Below, one piece after another: positions 11,901-21,515 of a stretch of 64,000 bases of DNA. How positions within the stretch are numbered: the stretch's first letter is position 1; every line of letters begins with the position of its first letter. Position numbers and translations under genes: made by a program. The notes beneath the pieces were generated by a model. That model was not told the origin of the DNA. It ran no database searches and was given only the letters and a program-made list of their open reading frames with translations. The stretch is taken from assembly GCA_963682055.1 (NCBI GenBank), contig OY821742.1, positions 11,811,752 through 11,875,751 of the forward strand. The letters are read 5' to 3'. The stretch is from Primula veris (lineage: Eukaryota; Streptophyta; Magnoliopsida; Ericales; Primulaceae).

Positions 11901-14900
11901 TCGTTCAGACAACAGAAAGAAAATTATGTGAAGTACCGTAAAATGGAGTTCATCATTAATTGACAAAATTCCAGGATTTCTCTTTTTAAAAACTTCCTTC
12001 TCGCCCTCATTCCATGGCAGGATATCCCTTCCCTGTTACACCACTGCCAGCTATACACAGAATCGATTTACCGTCTTTCTTACAAACACCGTGGTTATGG
12101 TTTGCATGTACGTCCACTGACTTGGGGTTCTAATTAAACCCTCTCATTAGTCACCACTAATTATAACATGGTATGATGGTAATGATGGTACCATAATATG
12201 TAGCAAGTTTTCAGCCACTCGTAACTTGTAAGCTATGCCACTGATCAGTAGCATAAAGCACTACCAAGAAAAGATTTTTCCAATCACTAGCCACACCAAC
12301 ATCTCCACTTGGTCACTCACGAGACCCTATTCAGAGTGCTATTACATCAAAAACCACTTGCAACAAAAGATCCATTTCTCTTCACTTTTCCCATTGAATT
12401 TCTCTTAACTGTTTCCATCAAACAGAGCAAATGAGTACAACAAAGCTTCGTAACAAGCAAAAGAAAATCAATGTACACCGTATTCACTAAGACACGGAAA
12501 ATTTGTCAAGAATGAAGGTGGTAAAATCCCCACAGCCTAGTTCTCTTTGAAGGACTAATCATGTCCTGTTTCATAAGACTTTCTATTTCTTCCAAAGATC
12601 ATAAATGTTTTTTTTAAAACCAAAGTTAGTGCCAACTACCAAGGTAGGCCAACTCCGAGCTGCCCACTTATCTTTAATGCGGCTGTTACCAAGAACATCG
12701 AAAACTAGTACCAAGATAGGCCTATTCCGGAAAAAAATCAAATAATAATCATTCGACTCATTTGTAGAAACCATTAAGACTCCATATTGAGGCATCATAT
12801 GCTATTGGCAAAAAAAAGTAAATATCCGCAACAACATCCAAATTCCTCATAAAGCATCATTCAGAGACAACATACATAATCATATTAGTGGTACAAATAT
12901 GCATACACATAAAGGAAAACTATAAAAATATCTTCTGATAGGAATGGAAAAAGTCCCCTTCCTCGGCCAGTAGTATCCCAAGTCCCAACTGTGACATAAT
13001 TTTGCAAAAAAAAAATTTGGAAGCCCAAAACGTATACATAAATCTGTTTCGCTATATTCGGCAAAATCAAAACTTATCATTTCGCTCATCTGAAAAACCA
13101 TTTAAAACATGAAAAGCCACACCTAAAAACCAACTTTAAAAACTCCAAAACAACATCAATGTTAAAAATTCCTTACAAAACATCGTTCATTCACTTAATT
13201 AAAATATGAAAATGGATCTGGAGAAAAGTCACCTCTCTCGACCAACAGTGCCTCAACCCTGAGCTTTACAAATTTGCCACAACACCCAAACTCAAAACCC
13301 AAAAAAAATATATAACTATACAATTGTTTCCCTCATGTTACAATTTTGATCACCTGTAAAAACGGCTACATGTCCAAATAGAACGTCAAATCAAAAAACT
13401 AAAACCAATCACATAAATGCCAAAACAACATCCAAGCCCCTCGTTAGCAACATGCATACAGAAAACATAAAAAAAAACCTGTCAAAGTAAGAAAAATAAA
13501 TTAAAGTTTAGAAGATAAATCAGAAAGGAACAAAAACACCTTTTCCTAAATGTAAAAAAATTGAGATTTGGTAAAATTTGCCAAAACAAAAGGCTAGAAC
13601 CAGCAAAGTATACATATATCATATTGTTGCAACTCTCAAGTTAATCTTTGTTTTATTTTTCAAGTAAGAACTGTGTTGTTTGGTCTTTACCCAGAAAAAA
13701 AAAACATCTTGCTTTCACAACCTTGAATAACCAGCTTATTTCATTCAAAGCTGCAGGCAAACTAGTGCTTCACAAAAACAAAATTAATCATTGTACTTTA
13801 CAGTTAAGAAAGCGGTTTTGTTCTGTACAAAAACTTCAAAAACTACAAAGCCAAAACTAATCTCATAAATTTGAAAACAACCACCCAGATCCTTATAATA
13901 TTGTCTGTTTCACATCTATTACGCATTGATAGAGCCTGTGATCTATAATGGTATAAGTCCTCTATCCTCTAATATGGTATAAGCGAGAGTTACAATATTT
14001 TCCTTGTCCCCCATGGATTACATTGAGTATATAATAAATGTATGGTTTATAAACAGTTCATTTCTTTAACAGATCCCCTTATGGGGAGGTACACATGCTC
14101 CAAAAACACCCACAAAAAACATATCAGGAATTGAAAAATACCCACATAACCATATCAGGAAGTAAAAAAATACCCATAATACATATCAGGAATTAAAAAA
14201 ATACCCACATAAACATATCCGAAATTGAAAAATACCCACGTAAACATATCAGGAATTGAAAAATACTCACATAACTATATCTGGAAGTAAAAAATACCCA
14301 TAATACATATCAGGAATTAAAAAATACCCACATAAACATATCCGAAATTGAAAAATACCCACGTAAACATATCAGGAATTGAAAAATACCCACATAAATG
14401 CATCAGGAATTGAAAAATACCCACATAAACGCATCAGGAATTGAAAAATACGCACAATAAACATATCAGGAAAAAAATACCCACATGAACATAATAGGAT
14501 TCAAAAATACTCAGATAAATATGACAGAAATTTAGAAATACCCACATAAACATATCAGGAATTGGAAAACACCCACATGAATTAAGCATACCAACATAAA
14601 CAAATCGTGAATTAAAAAAAAAACCACATAAACATATCAGGAATTAAATAAAAACACCCACATAAACATATCGTGAATTAAAAAAACCACATAAACAAAT
14701 CAGGAATTAAAAAAAAAAAACCCACATAAACATATCAGGAATTAAAATATTACTTATCCACATAAAATTGAAAAAAAATTCACATAACATATCAGGAATA
14801 AAATAAAAAGAAACAAAAAAAGGCACCTTTCTTGGCCAGCAGTGTCCCAAATCTGAGCCTTAACAACTCTTGTATCAATTTTGGTGGTTTTTGTAGCAAA

Positions 14901-15050
14901 CTCAACACCAATAGTTGATTTAGATTCGAGATTAAACTCGTTTCTTGTGAATCTAGATAATAAATTCGATTTCCCAACACCAGAATCGCCGATCACAACC
15001 AGTTTAAACAAATAATCGTATTCCTCTTCGCCCCTGTACCGTCCTCCCAT
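8958..15050 (-). CDS. RABA1: RABA1-type (Rab11-like) small GTPase, two exons, 217 aa
   Basis: Exon 1 is 14827-15050 and exon 2 is 8958-9387. The donor AAG|GTGCC and acceptor ATAG|GTATC give a phase-2 intron inside the codon for R75, and the total is exactly 217 codons plus stop. G-box motifs are complete: P-loop GDSGVGKS (about 21-28), effector region with STIGVEF, WDTAGQE (68-74), NKSDL, and ETSAL. The C terminus KRIACCSS carries the double cysteine for geranylgeranylation. [18 protein letters not shown] and [20 protein letters not shown] sequence place it in the RABA1 subgroup rather than RABA2, 4, 5 or 6. Rab11/RABA proteins direct trafficking between trans-Golgi network or recycling compartments and the plasma membrane or cell plate. 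The split after the WDTAGQE motif is usual for RABA genes. The 5.4 kb intron is long and repeat-laden. The gene appears intact, but the exact paralogue is not determined. Confidence 0.93.
9727..9858 (-). other. long near-perfect hairpin, possible small-RNA precursor
   Basis: Two arms of about 57 nt (9727-9783 and 9802-9858) fold around an 18-nt loop. In the inner 31 bp (9753-9783 against 9802-9832) I count two mismatches. On the minus strand, which is sense to RABA1, one of these becomes a G-U pair. Beyond this the arms continue through a small internal loop to a second paired block (CCTGTATC with GATACAGG). Overall size and loop resemble plant miRNA foldbacks. No known miRNA was recognised, and a miniature inverted-repeat transposon is the alternative. 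Confidence 0.6.
10481..10946 (+). mobile_element. non-autonomous hAT-type element with internal tRNA-like box
   Basis: Perfect 8-bp target-site duplication ATTAAACA at 10473-10480 and 10947-10954. Terminal inverted repeats: left CAGGGCCGGTTCTT, right (reverse complement) CAGGGGAGGCCCTATCG. GGCGCC blocks sit just inside both ends. The interior has a Pol III B-box-like motif (GGTTCGAAACTCC, about 10671) and a weak A-box candidate (TGGCTTGATGG, about 10615). It has no transposase. It lies in the RABA1 intron and is not close to a splice site. Confidence 0.85.
14098..14760. repeat. minisatellite of about 30-33 bp in the RABA1 intron
   Basis: About twenty imperfect tandem copies of a unit built from CCCACATAAACATATCAGGA followed by ATTGAAAAATA. 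Point variants and poly-A length changes increase toward the right end. The array stops about 65 bp from the splice donor of exon 1. Confidence 0.9.
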
Positions 15051-15324
15051 TTTATTTTATTTTGTTTTTTACGTTATTAATGTTTGTTTCTAATTTGTGT
15101 TTTGGTTGGTTTTATTTTTGGGGGATATTTGGTTTTGTTACCTTTTTTTGGAATATTTGATGAGTGGGGGATTTAATTATTATTATTAGTGTCAGCCTGT
15201 CAGGTTTGCTGGATTCTTGGATTTATTTTTTTCTACTTTAATTTCAATGATTGTTAAAATAATAATGAGTTTTATTTAGAGGTGAGCTCATTGTACTACA
15301 TTTTTTCTGTTTTTACGCGTGAAT
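15051..15324 (-). promoter_or_regulatory. RABA1 upstream region
   Basis: Immediately upstream of the RABA1 start on the minus strand, bounded on the other side by the palindrome array of the Mutator-like element. No clear TATA box is visible, so the function as promoter is inferred from position only. The transposon therefore begins within about 300 bp of the RABA1 start codon. Confidence 0.35.
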
Positions 15325-15491
15325 CGTAGATTAAATCTACGGTTTACAGTGATCCACTGTAAACCGTAGATTTAATCTACGGTTTGTATTCATTTAATGC
15401 AAACCGTAGATTAAATCTACGGTTTACAGTGGATCACTGTAAACCGTAGATTTAATCTACGGTCTGTGTAATTTCTGAAGAAATTACACAG
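15325..15491. repeat. palindrome array (AAACCGTAGAT / ATCTACGGTTT)
   Basis: Four successive inverted-repeat units of AAACCGTAGATT and AATCTACGGTTT around a single central base or short centre occur between 15325 and 15466. Pairs of units are themselves mirrored through ACAGTG / CACTGT. A separate 12-bp perfect hairpin with a TGAA loop follows (15464-15491). The block could extrude as a cruciform. The same AAACCGTA / TACGGTTT ends recur beyond the PMD gene (19791-20378), which ties them to one element. Confidence 0.9.
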
Positions 15492-15944
15492 TTAGTCCCT
15501 GCTTTTCAGAATTACACAGTCAGTCCCTGCGCCAAAATTACACAGCAGGTCCCTGAAAAACAGAAACTTACGTTTTTTTTTAAAAAAAAAACATTTTTTA
15601 TACTACATTCTCTCTCTTTCTCTCAAAAACCCCCAATTTTCAACCCAAAAAATCACCCAAATCAATCAACCACATTAACTATCAAATTTATTAATAAAAA
15701 ACCCCAAATCATCAATCAAACTTATCCATAATTGAAGGTATATCTTTTATTCTCTAATTTATTATTTATTTTGTGTAATTTCTATTTGTAAAATAGGAAA
15801 AAATATATAAAATATGCAAATCCATAATTCACTTAGCTATATATAATAGTTTGTTGTTTGTTTATATTAATTATAGAAATTTTAATAATTGTTGATATTT
15901 GTCCCATTTTTGCATGTTTTTTTATTTTGTTTGGTTAATTTGAA
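15492..15944 (+). other. leader region of the PMD gene
   Basis: Three partial tandem copies of ATTACACAG..GTCCCTG (about 15482-15555) precede a C/A-rich stretch (15610-15735, rich in CTCTCT and AACCC) that looks like a plant 5' UTR. 'gaaggtatatc' at about 15734 could be a splice donor for a leader intron spanning the minisatellite. This is inference. Confidence 0.35.
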
Positions 15945-16740
15945 TTGTTGATAATGTGTTTGGTTATGATTAAAAAATTGAGTTATTATTGTTTGGTTTA
16001 TGATTAAATGTGTTTGGTTATGATTAAATGTGTTTGGTTATGATTAAAAAATTGAATTATTATTGTTTGGTTTATGATTAAATGTGTGTTTGGTTATGAT
16101 TAAAAAATTGAATTATTATTGTCTGGTTTATGAAAAAATGTGTGTTTGGTTATGATTAAAAAATTGAATTATTATTGTTTGGTTTATGAAAAAATGTGTG
16201 TTTGGTTATGATTAAAAAATTGAATTATTATTGTTTGGTTTATGAAAAAATGATTGTTTGGTTATGATTAAAAAATTGAATTATTATTGTTTGGTTTATG
16301 AAAAAATGTGTGTTTGGTTATGATTAAAAAATTGAATTATTATTGTTTGGTTTATGAAAAAATGTGTGTTTGGTTATGATTAAAAAATTGAATTATTATT
16401 GTTTGGTTTATGAAAAAATGATTGTTTGGTTATGATTAAAAAATTGAATTATTATTGTTTGGTTTATGATTAAATGTGTGTTTGGTTATGATTAAAAAAT
16501 TGAATTATTATTGTTTGGTTTATGAAAAAATGTGTGTTTGGTTATGATTAAAAAATTGAATTATTATTGTTTGGTTTATGAAAAAATGATTGTTTGGTTA
16601 TCATTGTTTGGTTATCATTAATTGGTTATCATTGAGTTATCATTGTTTGGTTATCATTAATTGGTTATCATTGAGTTATCATTGTTTGGTTATCATTAAT
16701 TGGTTATGTTATCATTTTTTGGTTATCATTAATTGAGTTA
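15945..16740. repeat. 56-bp minisatellite upstream of the PMD gene
   Basis: About eleven head-to-tail copies of a 56-bp unit containing GTTTGGTTATGATTAAAAAA and TTGAATTATTATTGTTTGG; successive unit starts at 16084, 16140 and 16196 confirm the period. From about 16600 it degenerates into shorter ATCATTGTTTGGTT / ATCATTAATTGGTT repeats that run almost to the PMD start codon. Confidence 0.9.
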
Positions 16741-16761
16741 TATTTGGTTATCATAGTTAGG

Positions 16762-19146
16762 ATGGCAGACCCAGGTCCACATATTAAAGGGAGGTTGGGT
16801 ATTTTACGACAGACTGGTCACATTTCTAATCAGACTTGGGATGCTGGCAGAGAAGCGGGTAGAGGAGATGCCAATAAGATTAGGGTTTATAATTATAGTT
16901 GGCAGATACCGACGCCTGAAAGGGTAGTTCAAAATATCATTAGGGCTGGTTTTTACGGTATTTACAGTATAGGTAATTATACCGTAGACCGAGGGTTGAT
17001 TACAGCCTTAGTTGATAGGTGGCGTGATGAGTCGCACACGTTCCATTTTGTCGGGGGAGAGTTGGGGATATCTTTACAGGATGTAGAGATTATGCTTGGT
17101 ATGAGGGTGGATGGTCTTGCTGTGACCCGGTCGGAGCGGAATGACACGAAGGCGAGCAGGTTGGCTATGATGGAGAGTTTGTTGGGTGTTAGGCCGGCTG
17201 ACAATCAAGTCGATCAAAACTGTCTGACAGTTAGACTTGATTGGATGTTACAGACCTTCGGTGAATTACCCCCCAACCCTAGTGAGGAGCGTTTACTATA
17301 TCAGTCTAGGGCTGCCATGCTATTATTACTGGCTGCACATGTGTTTTCGGATAAGAGCAGTGATCAGATTCCACTCTGGCCTCTGCCATTTCTGGAGGAT
17401 TTTGACACATGTGCTGAGTATAGTTGGGGATCAGCTCTTCTGGCCTGGTTAGAGGCTAATCTATGCAGGGTGGTACGTTGTAAGACAACCGGAGTAAGCG
17501 GGGCGGTGATGTTTCTGGATATGTGGGCGATTACCAGACTACTGCCGGTTAGACCGTGTGAAGAGCTGCCGGAAGATGTCGAGCCACCGGAGGGCTTGCC
17601 TAGGTTCCCCCTCGGTTACAGGTATGATATTTATTTAGTTTTTGAATTGGATTTGCTTTTTTATATTATTGTGTCATCTATCATTTACTTAGCTGCCGGT
17701 TATATTTATTGTTTATCGGTTTTTATTTGTATATTACAGATGGAAGATGTGGAGGCAAACTAACCTTACGCCATATGTCTACGGACATAATGTGGTCCAC
17801 ATACGTGACCAGTTTGACAATATGTCGCCTGAACAGGTAAATTTTAATTTTCGTATTATATGTAACTTACGTATTATATGTTGTATATGTTTGCATTTGT
17901 CTTATGTTCGCAGAATTTATTACTCGTCTATTTTTACACCATTGTTTTATATATTCTAACTTGATGATTACAGATAGTGTGGCAACCTTACGGGGATCTC
18001 AATCAGTATCCGGAATACTGCACGCGGGGCCGTTATATGTGGCATTGTTCTGTGCCTCTCATTTGTAATGAGAAGATTGAGTACCACCCCGCGGACAGGT
18101 TCATGAGACAGTTCGGTTTTGTGCAGCGGGTCCCTACATATATTTGGAAACCCAGACATGGTCACGGCAAGGATAGAAGATATGGGATTGGGCAAAAACA
18201 CGACTGGCCTTTACTAACCGGAGAATTTATAGCCGTGTGGAATGACCGCCACACCCGTCTTATTAACGGCGAATATGGCACGAGGACGTCACCGGATTAC
18301 ATGAAATGGTATAGAGAGCGGACCCGCATCTTCATAAACCCACCTGAACTTGCCCCGCCATCTCACGGTTTCCGGGAGCATATAGGGTTGTTCAGTAAAA
18401 TGGTAACAACTAATTAAAGTTCATTAATATTTGATTGTTATTTTTCTGTTTGTATATTTCAATACTTATAAAATCGTTTTTGATTGGTTTTTTTTTTTCA
18501 GAAAGCGGTATTGCGCCGAAATTTCAAATCATTCAAACAGCATAAATTGAAAACGGAAGTGGACTTACTACGAAAGGACTTCGCTGAAATGGGATTGAAT
18601 CCGTACGGGTCAGCTGATGAACAGTCGGATGGGGAGGATGACGATGACGACGACGACGACGACGATGGTGATGACGACCTACGTTACGACCCAAGAAATT
18701 ACACTAGGTCGGCAAGTTGTCGGCGTCCCGACGAAAGAGGCAGAGGGGAAGGCGAATCTAGTAGCGGCGGTAGAAGAACCAGTGGAGGTCGACCCCCGAC
18801 TACAGATCAGGGTCCGGGTCCGAGTTCAAGCGGTCATGGTCGTCGTGCTTCTTTTGCTGGGTCGGGCTACGTTCAGGATGATGTCCCGTTCGATCATCAT
18901 AGACAATCATTTGGGTCGTACGAGCATCATCCTAGTCATCAGTCAACCGACAGTTGGAGTCGAGGGTTGACAGTTACATCCCACGAGCGTGCGTCGCATC
19001 CAGAATCGCAGCAGCGACAAAGACGGCGTACGGAGCTAAACGAAATCGAAGAGTCTGCTGAGCCGTCATCCGATAGATTAACATCGGCGGGAAAGATGCT
19101 CCCTATGTCCAACTTTAAAACATTTAGTCGTTACAAAAAAAAATAA
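16762..19146 (+). CDS. plant mobile domain (PMD) protein of a Mutator-like element, four exons, about 676 aa
   Basis: Exons: 16762-17621, 17740-17836, 17974-18402, 18502-19146, all with GT-AG junctions and compatible phases. They join into an open frame across each junction (LGY-R-WKMWRQ, SPEQ-IVWQPYGD, FSKM-KAVLRR). The start MADPGPHIKG is typical of the family. Residues about 50-440 match PMD: the RWRDESHTFHFVGGELGISL block, LQDVEIMLGMRVDG, and WQPY near residue 322. PMD proteins occur both as host genes (MAIN/MAIL group) and inside Mutator-like and gypsy elements. The biochemical role is unsettled; silencing and DNA repair have been discussed for host members. The C-terminal exon has a run of about ten Asp (near residue 509) and a Ser/Arg/Gly-rich, His-containing tail. 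The position beside a same-strand transposase shows a transposon-borne copy. It looks intact. Confidence 0.85.
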
Positions 19147-19362
19147 ATGCACTGTTTTTTTATTTGATTTCTATGTTTGATTTGTCAGTTTTATTATTAG
19201 CTAGGGTTGGAATATTATAAATTCGTAGGTTTAATTTGATTTCTATGTTTGATTTGTACGTTATAATTTCGTAAGTTTAATTTGATTCGTATGTTTGATT
19301 TGTATGTTTTAGGGTAAAAAATATTCTGTATTTTAATTGATAGGACCAATATTGAGTTTTTA
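19147..19362. other. 3' flank of the PMD gene
   Basis: AT-rich, with imperfect repeats of TTTGATTTCTATGTTTGATT (19163-19300). Probably the 3' UTR. No other gene. Confidence 0.4.
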
Positions 19363-19767
19363 CAAACCCTAAACCCTAAACCCTAAACCCTAAATTACAA
19401 ACCCTAAACCCTAAACCCTAAATTCTAAACCCTAAACCCTAAGCCCTAAATTACAAACCCTAACCCCTAAACATTGAACACTAAACCCTAAATTACAAAC
19501 CCTAAACCCTAAACCCTAAATTCTAAACCCTAAAATCTAAACCCTAAATTACAAACCCTAAACCCTAAACCCTAAACCCTAAATTACAAACCACAAACCC
19601 TAAACCCTAAAATCTAAACCCTAAACCCTAATTTACAAACCCTAACCCCTAAACCCTAAACCCTAAATTACAAACCCTAAACCCTAAAATCTAAACCCTA
19701 ATTTACAAACCATAACCCCTAAACCCTAAACCCTAAATTACAAACCCTAAACCCTAAACCCCTAAAA
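19363..19767. repeat. interstitial telomere-like array (CCCTAAA)n
   Basis: About 400 bp of AAACCCTAAACCCTAAACCC interrupted at intervals by ATTACAAA or ATTCTAAA spacers, so a higher-order unit of roughly 35-60 bp is visible. The core matches the Arabidopsis-type plant telomere repeat. It lies between the PMD and transposase genes of the same element and is not at a chromosome end in this window. Confidence 0.9.
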
Positions 19768-19790
19768 ACTAAATATTCTGAAATATACAT

Positions 19791-19901
19791 ACAAACCGTA
19801 CATTTAATGTACGGTTTGTACAGATTTCATACAAACCGTACATTAAATGTACGGTTTGCTTGTTTTATGTGCAAACCGTAAAAGTAATGTACGGTTTGCA
19901 C
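19791..19901. repeat. palindrome cluster CAAACCGTACAT / ATGTACGGTTTG
   Basis: Three consecutive hairpins, each with CAAACCGTA on the left and TACGGTTTG on the right around 9-11 central bases (about 19792-19818, 19831-19858 and 19870-19897). They share their outer sequence with the array at 15325-15466, but the inner bases differ (ACATTTAATGT or AAAGTAATG). Confidence 0.9.
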
Positions 19902-19982
19902 CCCTGATTTGGGCAGCGACGTTTTACGAATATACTTTTTACACGGAATCACCGTTAATAACATAAAAAAAAATAAAATAAA

Positions 19983-20378
19983 CTACAAACCGTAAAAGTA
20001 ATATACGGTTTGTAGTGTAAATTACATTGGATACCATATCTATCAAAATAATTCCGACAACACATTATCACTTTTGAATTATTATGACTTGACAACCCTA
20101 TCCGAAAATGACTACTCAATGCATTATTAAAGTTTCGAAATGACTACTCCAAAAAAAACACTACAACCCGTAAAAGTAATATACGGTTTGTAGTGTAAAT
20201 TACATTGGATACCATATCTATCAAAGTAATTCCGACAACACCTTATCACTTTTGAATTATTATGATTTGACAACCCTATCCGAAAATGACTACTCAATGC
20301 ATTATTAAAGTTTCGAAATGACTACACCAAAAATTCACTACAAACCGTAAAAGTAATCTACGGTTTGTAGTGTAAACT
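19983..20378. repeat. 178-bp tandem repeat, each unit headed by the CAAACCGTA hairpin
   Basis: Units start at 19983, 20161 and 20338 (period 177-178 bp; two full copies and the head of a third). Each begins CTACAAACCGTAAAAGTAAT and TACGGTTTGTAG and continues with a shared TTGGATACCATATCTATCAA segment. The array ends about 130 bp before the transposase start codon, so it sits where the transposase promoter should be. A TATAAATA (about 20384) follows directly and is a plausible TATA box. Confidence 0.85.
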
Positions 20379-20379
20379 T

Positions 20380-20392
20380 ACCCTATAAATAT
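20380..20392 (+). promoter_or_regulatory. candidate TATA box of the transposase gene
   Basis: CCCTATAAATATG lies about 120 bp upstream of the transposase ATG and directly after the third hairpin. The following sequence is a C/A-rich leader typical of plant 5' UTRs. Assigned by position and match only. Confidence 0.5.
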
Positions 20393-20508
20393 GACTCAAT
20401 TTTGCCAATTCTAACAAACCATAAAATCAAACACAAACACATTTCGGAAATCTCTAAAAAAATCCTCATTTCTCCCCAATAAAATATACAAACAAACACT
20501 TTTCGAAA

Positions 20509-21507
20509 ATGAATTACAACTATGGTTATGACAACAACCAATGGAATAACAACAACAATGCGAATTCATCCAGTGGCTCAAACGATGAGCTAACTGATTA
20601 TTCGGAGCACTTTGAAGTTGATGAATTGACTTGGGAAACAAGGGATGAAATGCTTGCTGATCTTGCTGATGTGGCTGGAAATTGGGGTTTCATCCTTACG
20701 ATTCGTAGGTCTGGAGGGGGTGATGGGAGCAGAACACCGTATGTTGATATTGTGTGTGATAAATCGGGGGTTTACGAAAAAAAGAAACCATCTTCCGTAA
20801 AATCAGGTACAAAGAAAAAAGACTGTCCATTTTTCATTAAAGGTTACGTAGTTAATGGTGAATGGATGTGTCACGTAGAAAATGGACAACATAACCACCC
20901 ACCTCCAACTTACCTCCAAGGTCAAGCACGACGTGCTCGTTTAACCCAAGATGAAAAAGAAATTGTTAAAACTTTAAGGCAAAGTAGTTTTAAAGTTGGT
21001 GCAATATTAGAGGCCATTAAAAATAGAAATCCTGACAATGTATCAAACACTAAAACGATACATAATTTTTTGGCCGGACTGAAATTTAAAGAACGAGATG
21101 GTAGAAACCCGACACAGGAACTTTTTAATTTGTTGGATAGACATCGCTACACATTCTACTATAATATGAACCCATCAACCCATTACCTTGAGAACTTGTT
21201 TTTTGCACACCCCGATTCTATAAGGATGTTCAAAGCTTTTCCTGATGTCTTGTTAATGGATTGTACATATAGGACAAACCGTTTTAATATGTCATTTCTA
21301 GAAGTCGTAGGAATGACATCAACGAACCAAACATATTGTTTAGGTTTTGTTTTCATGAGTGACGAGACACAAGAAAGTTATATATGGGCATTGGAAAAAT
21401 TTAAAGTTACATTGGAGGGGTGTATACTACCTAGGGTGTTTGTAACCGACAGGGAAATGGCCTTATCAAATGCTTTATCCGTTGTTTTTCCCGACTCTCA
21501 AATTTAA
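20509..21507 (+). pseudogene. mudrA-like (MULE) transposase, truncated
   Basis: An open frame of 332 residues starts at an ATG after a clean leader. After an Asn-rich N terminus, residues about 95-140 form the FAR1/WRKY-GCM1-type zinc-binding region (DCPFFIKGY ... WMCHVENGQHNHPP). It continues into the MULE transposase domain, with the first catalytic Asp at about 251 (LMDCTYRTNRF) and the second at about 314 (VFVTDREMALSNAL). The protein ends at FPDSQI. The third acidic residue and the C-terminal SWIM-type zinc finger of a full transposase are missing, because the DNA is broken at about 21500 and continues into a retrotransposon LTR. The terminal codons are therefore not the natural end. It would have bound element ends and cut them; this copy should be inactive. 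Confidence 0.85.
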
Positions 21508-21515
21508 AGTTACAT
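21500..21515. other. 16-nt filler at a rearrangement breakpoint
   Basis: AAATTTAAAGTTACAT at the join between transposase and LTR repeats exactly the sequence at 21397-21412 within the transposase gene. The copy is followed at once by LTR sequence (ATAAGGTTTATGG), with two bases (AT) fitting both sides. This is the pattern of filler DNA made by template switching during end joining. Confidence 0.75.

Larger units (their letters stand above)
9388..14826 (-). other. 5.4 kb intron of RABA1
   Basis: GT-AG intron separating the two RABA1 exons. It contains a long hairpin (9727-9858), a hAT-type MITE with TSD (10481-10946) and a minisatellite beside the splice donor (14098-14760). The rest is AT-rich with no other gene recognised; short open frames in it have no family-like sequence. 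Confidence 0.85.

Noticed and set aside
14098..14760. CRISPR-like array
   Set aside because: Units are contiguous diverged minisatellite copies without unique spacers, in a plant intron.
18617..18970. 117-residue frame overlapping the PMD gene
   Set aside because: Shadow of the Asp-run exon of the PMD gene in another frame (MTTTTTTM pattern).
19363..19767. Chromosome end (true telomere)
   Set aside because: The array is short, interrupted by spacers and flanked on both sides by genes of one transposon.
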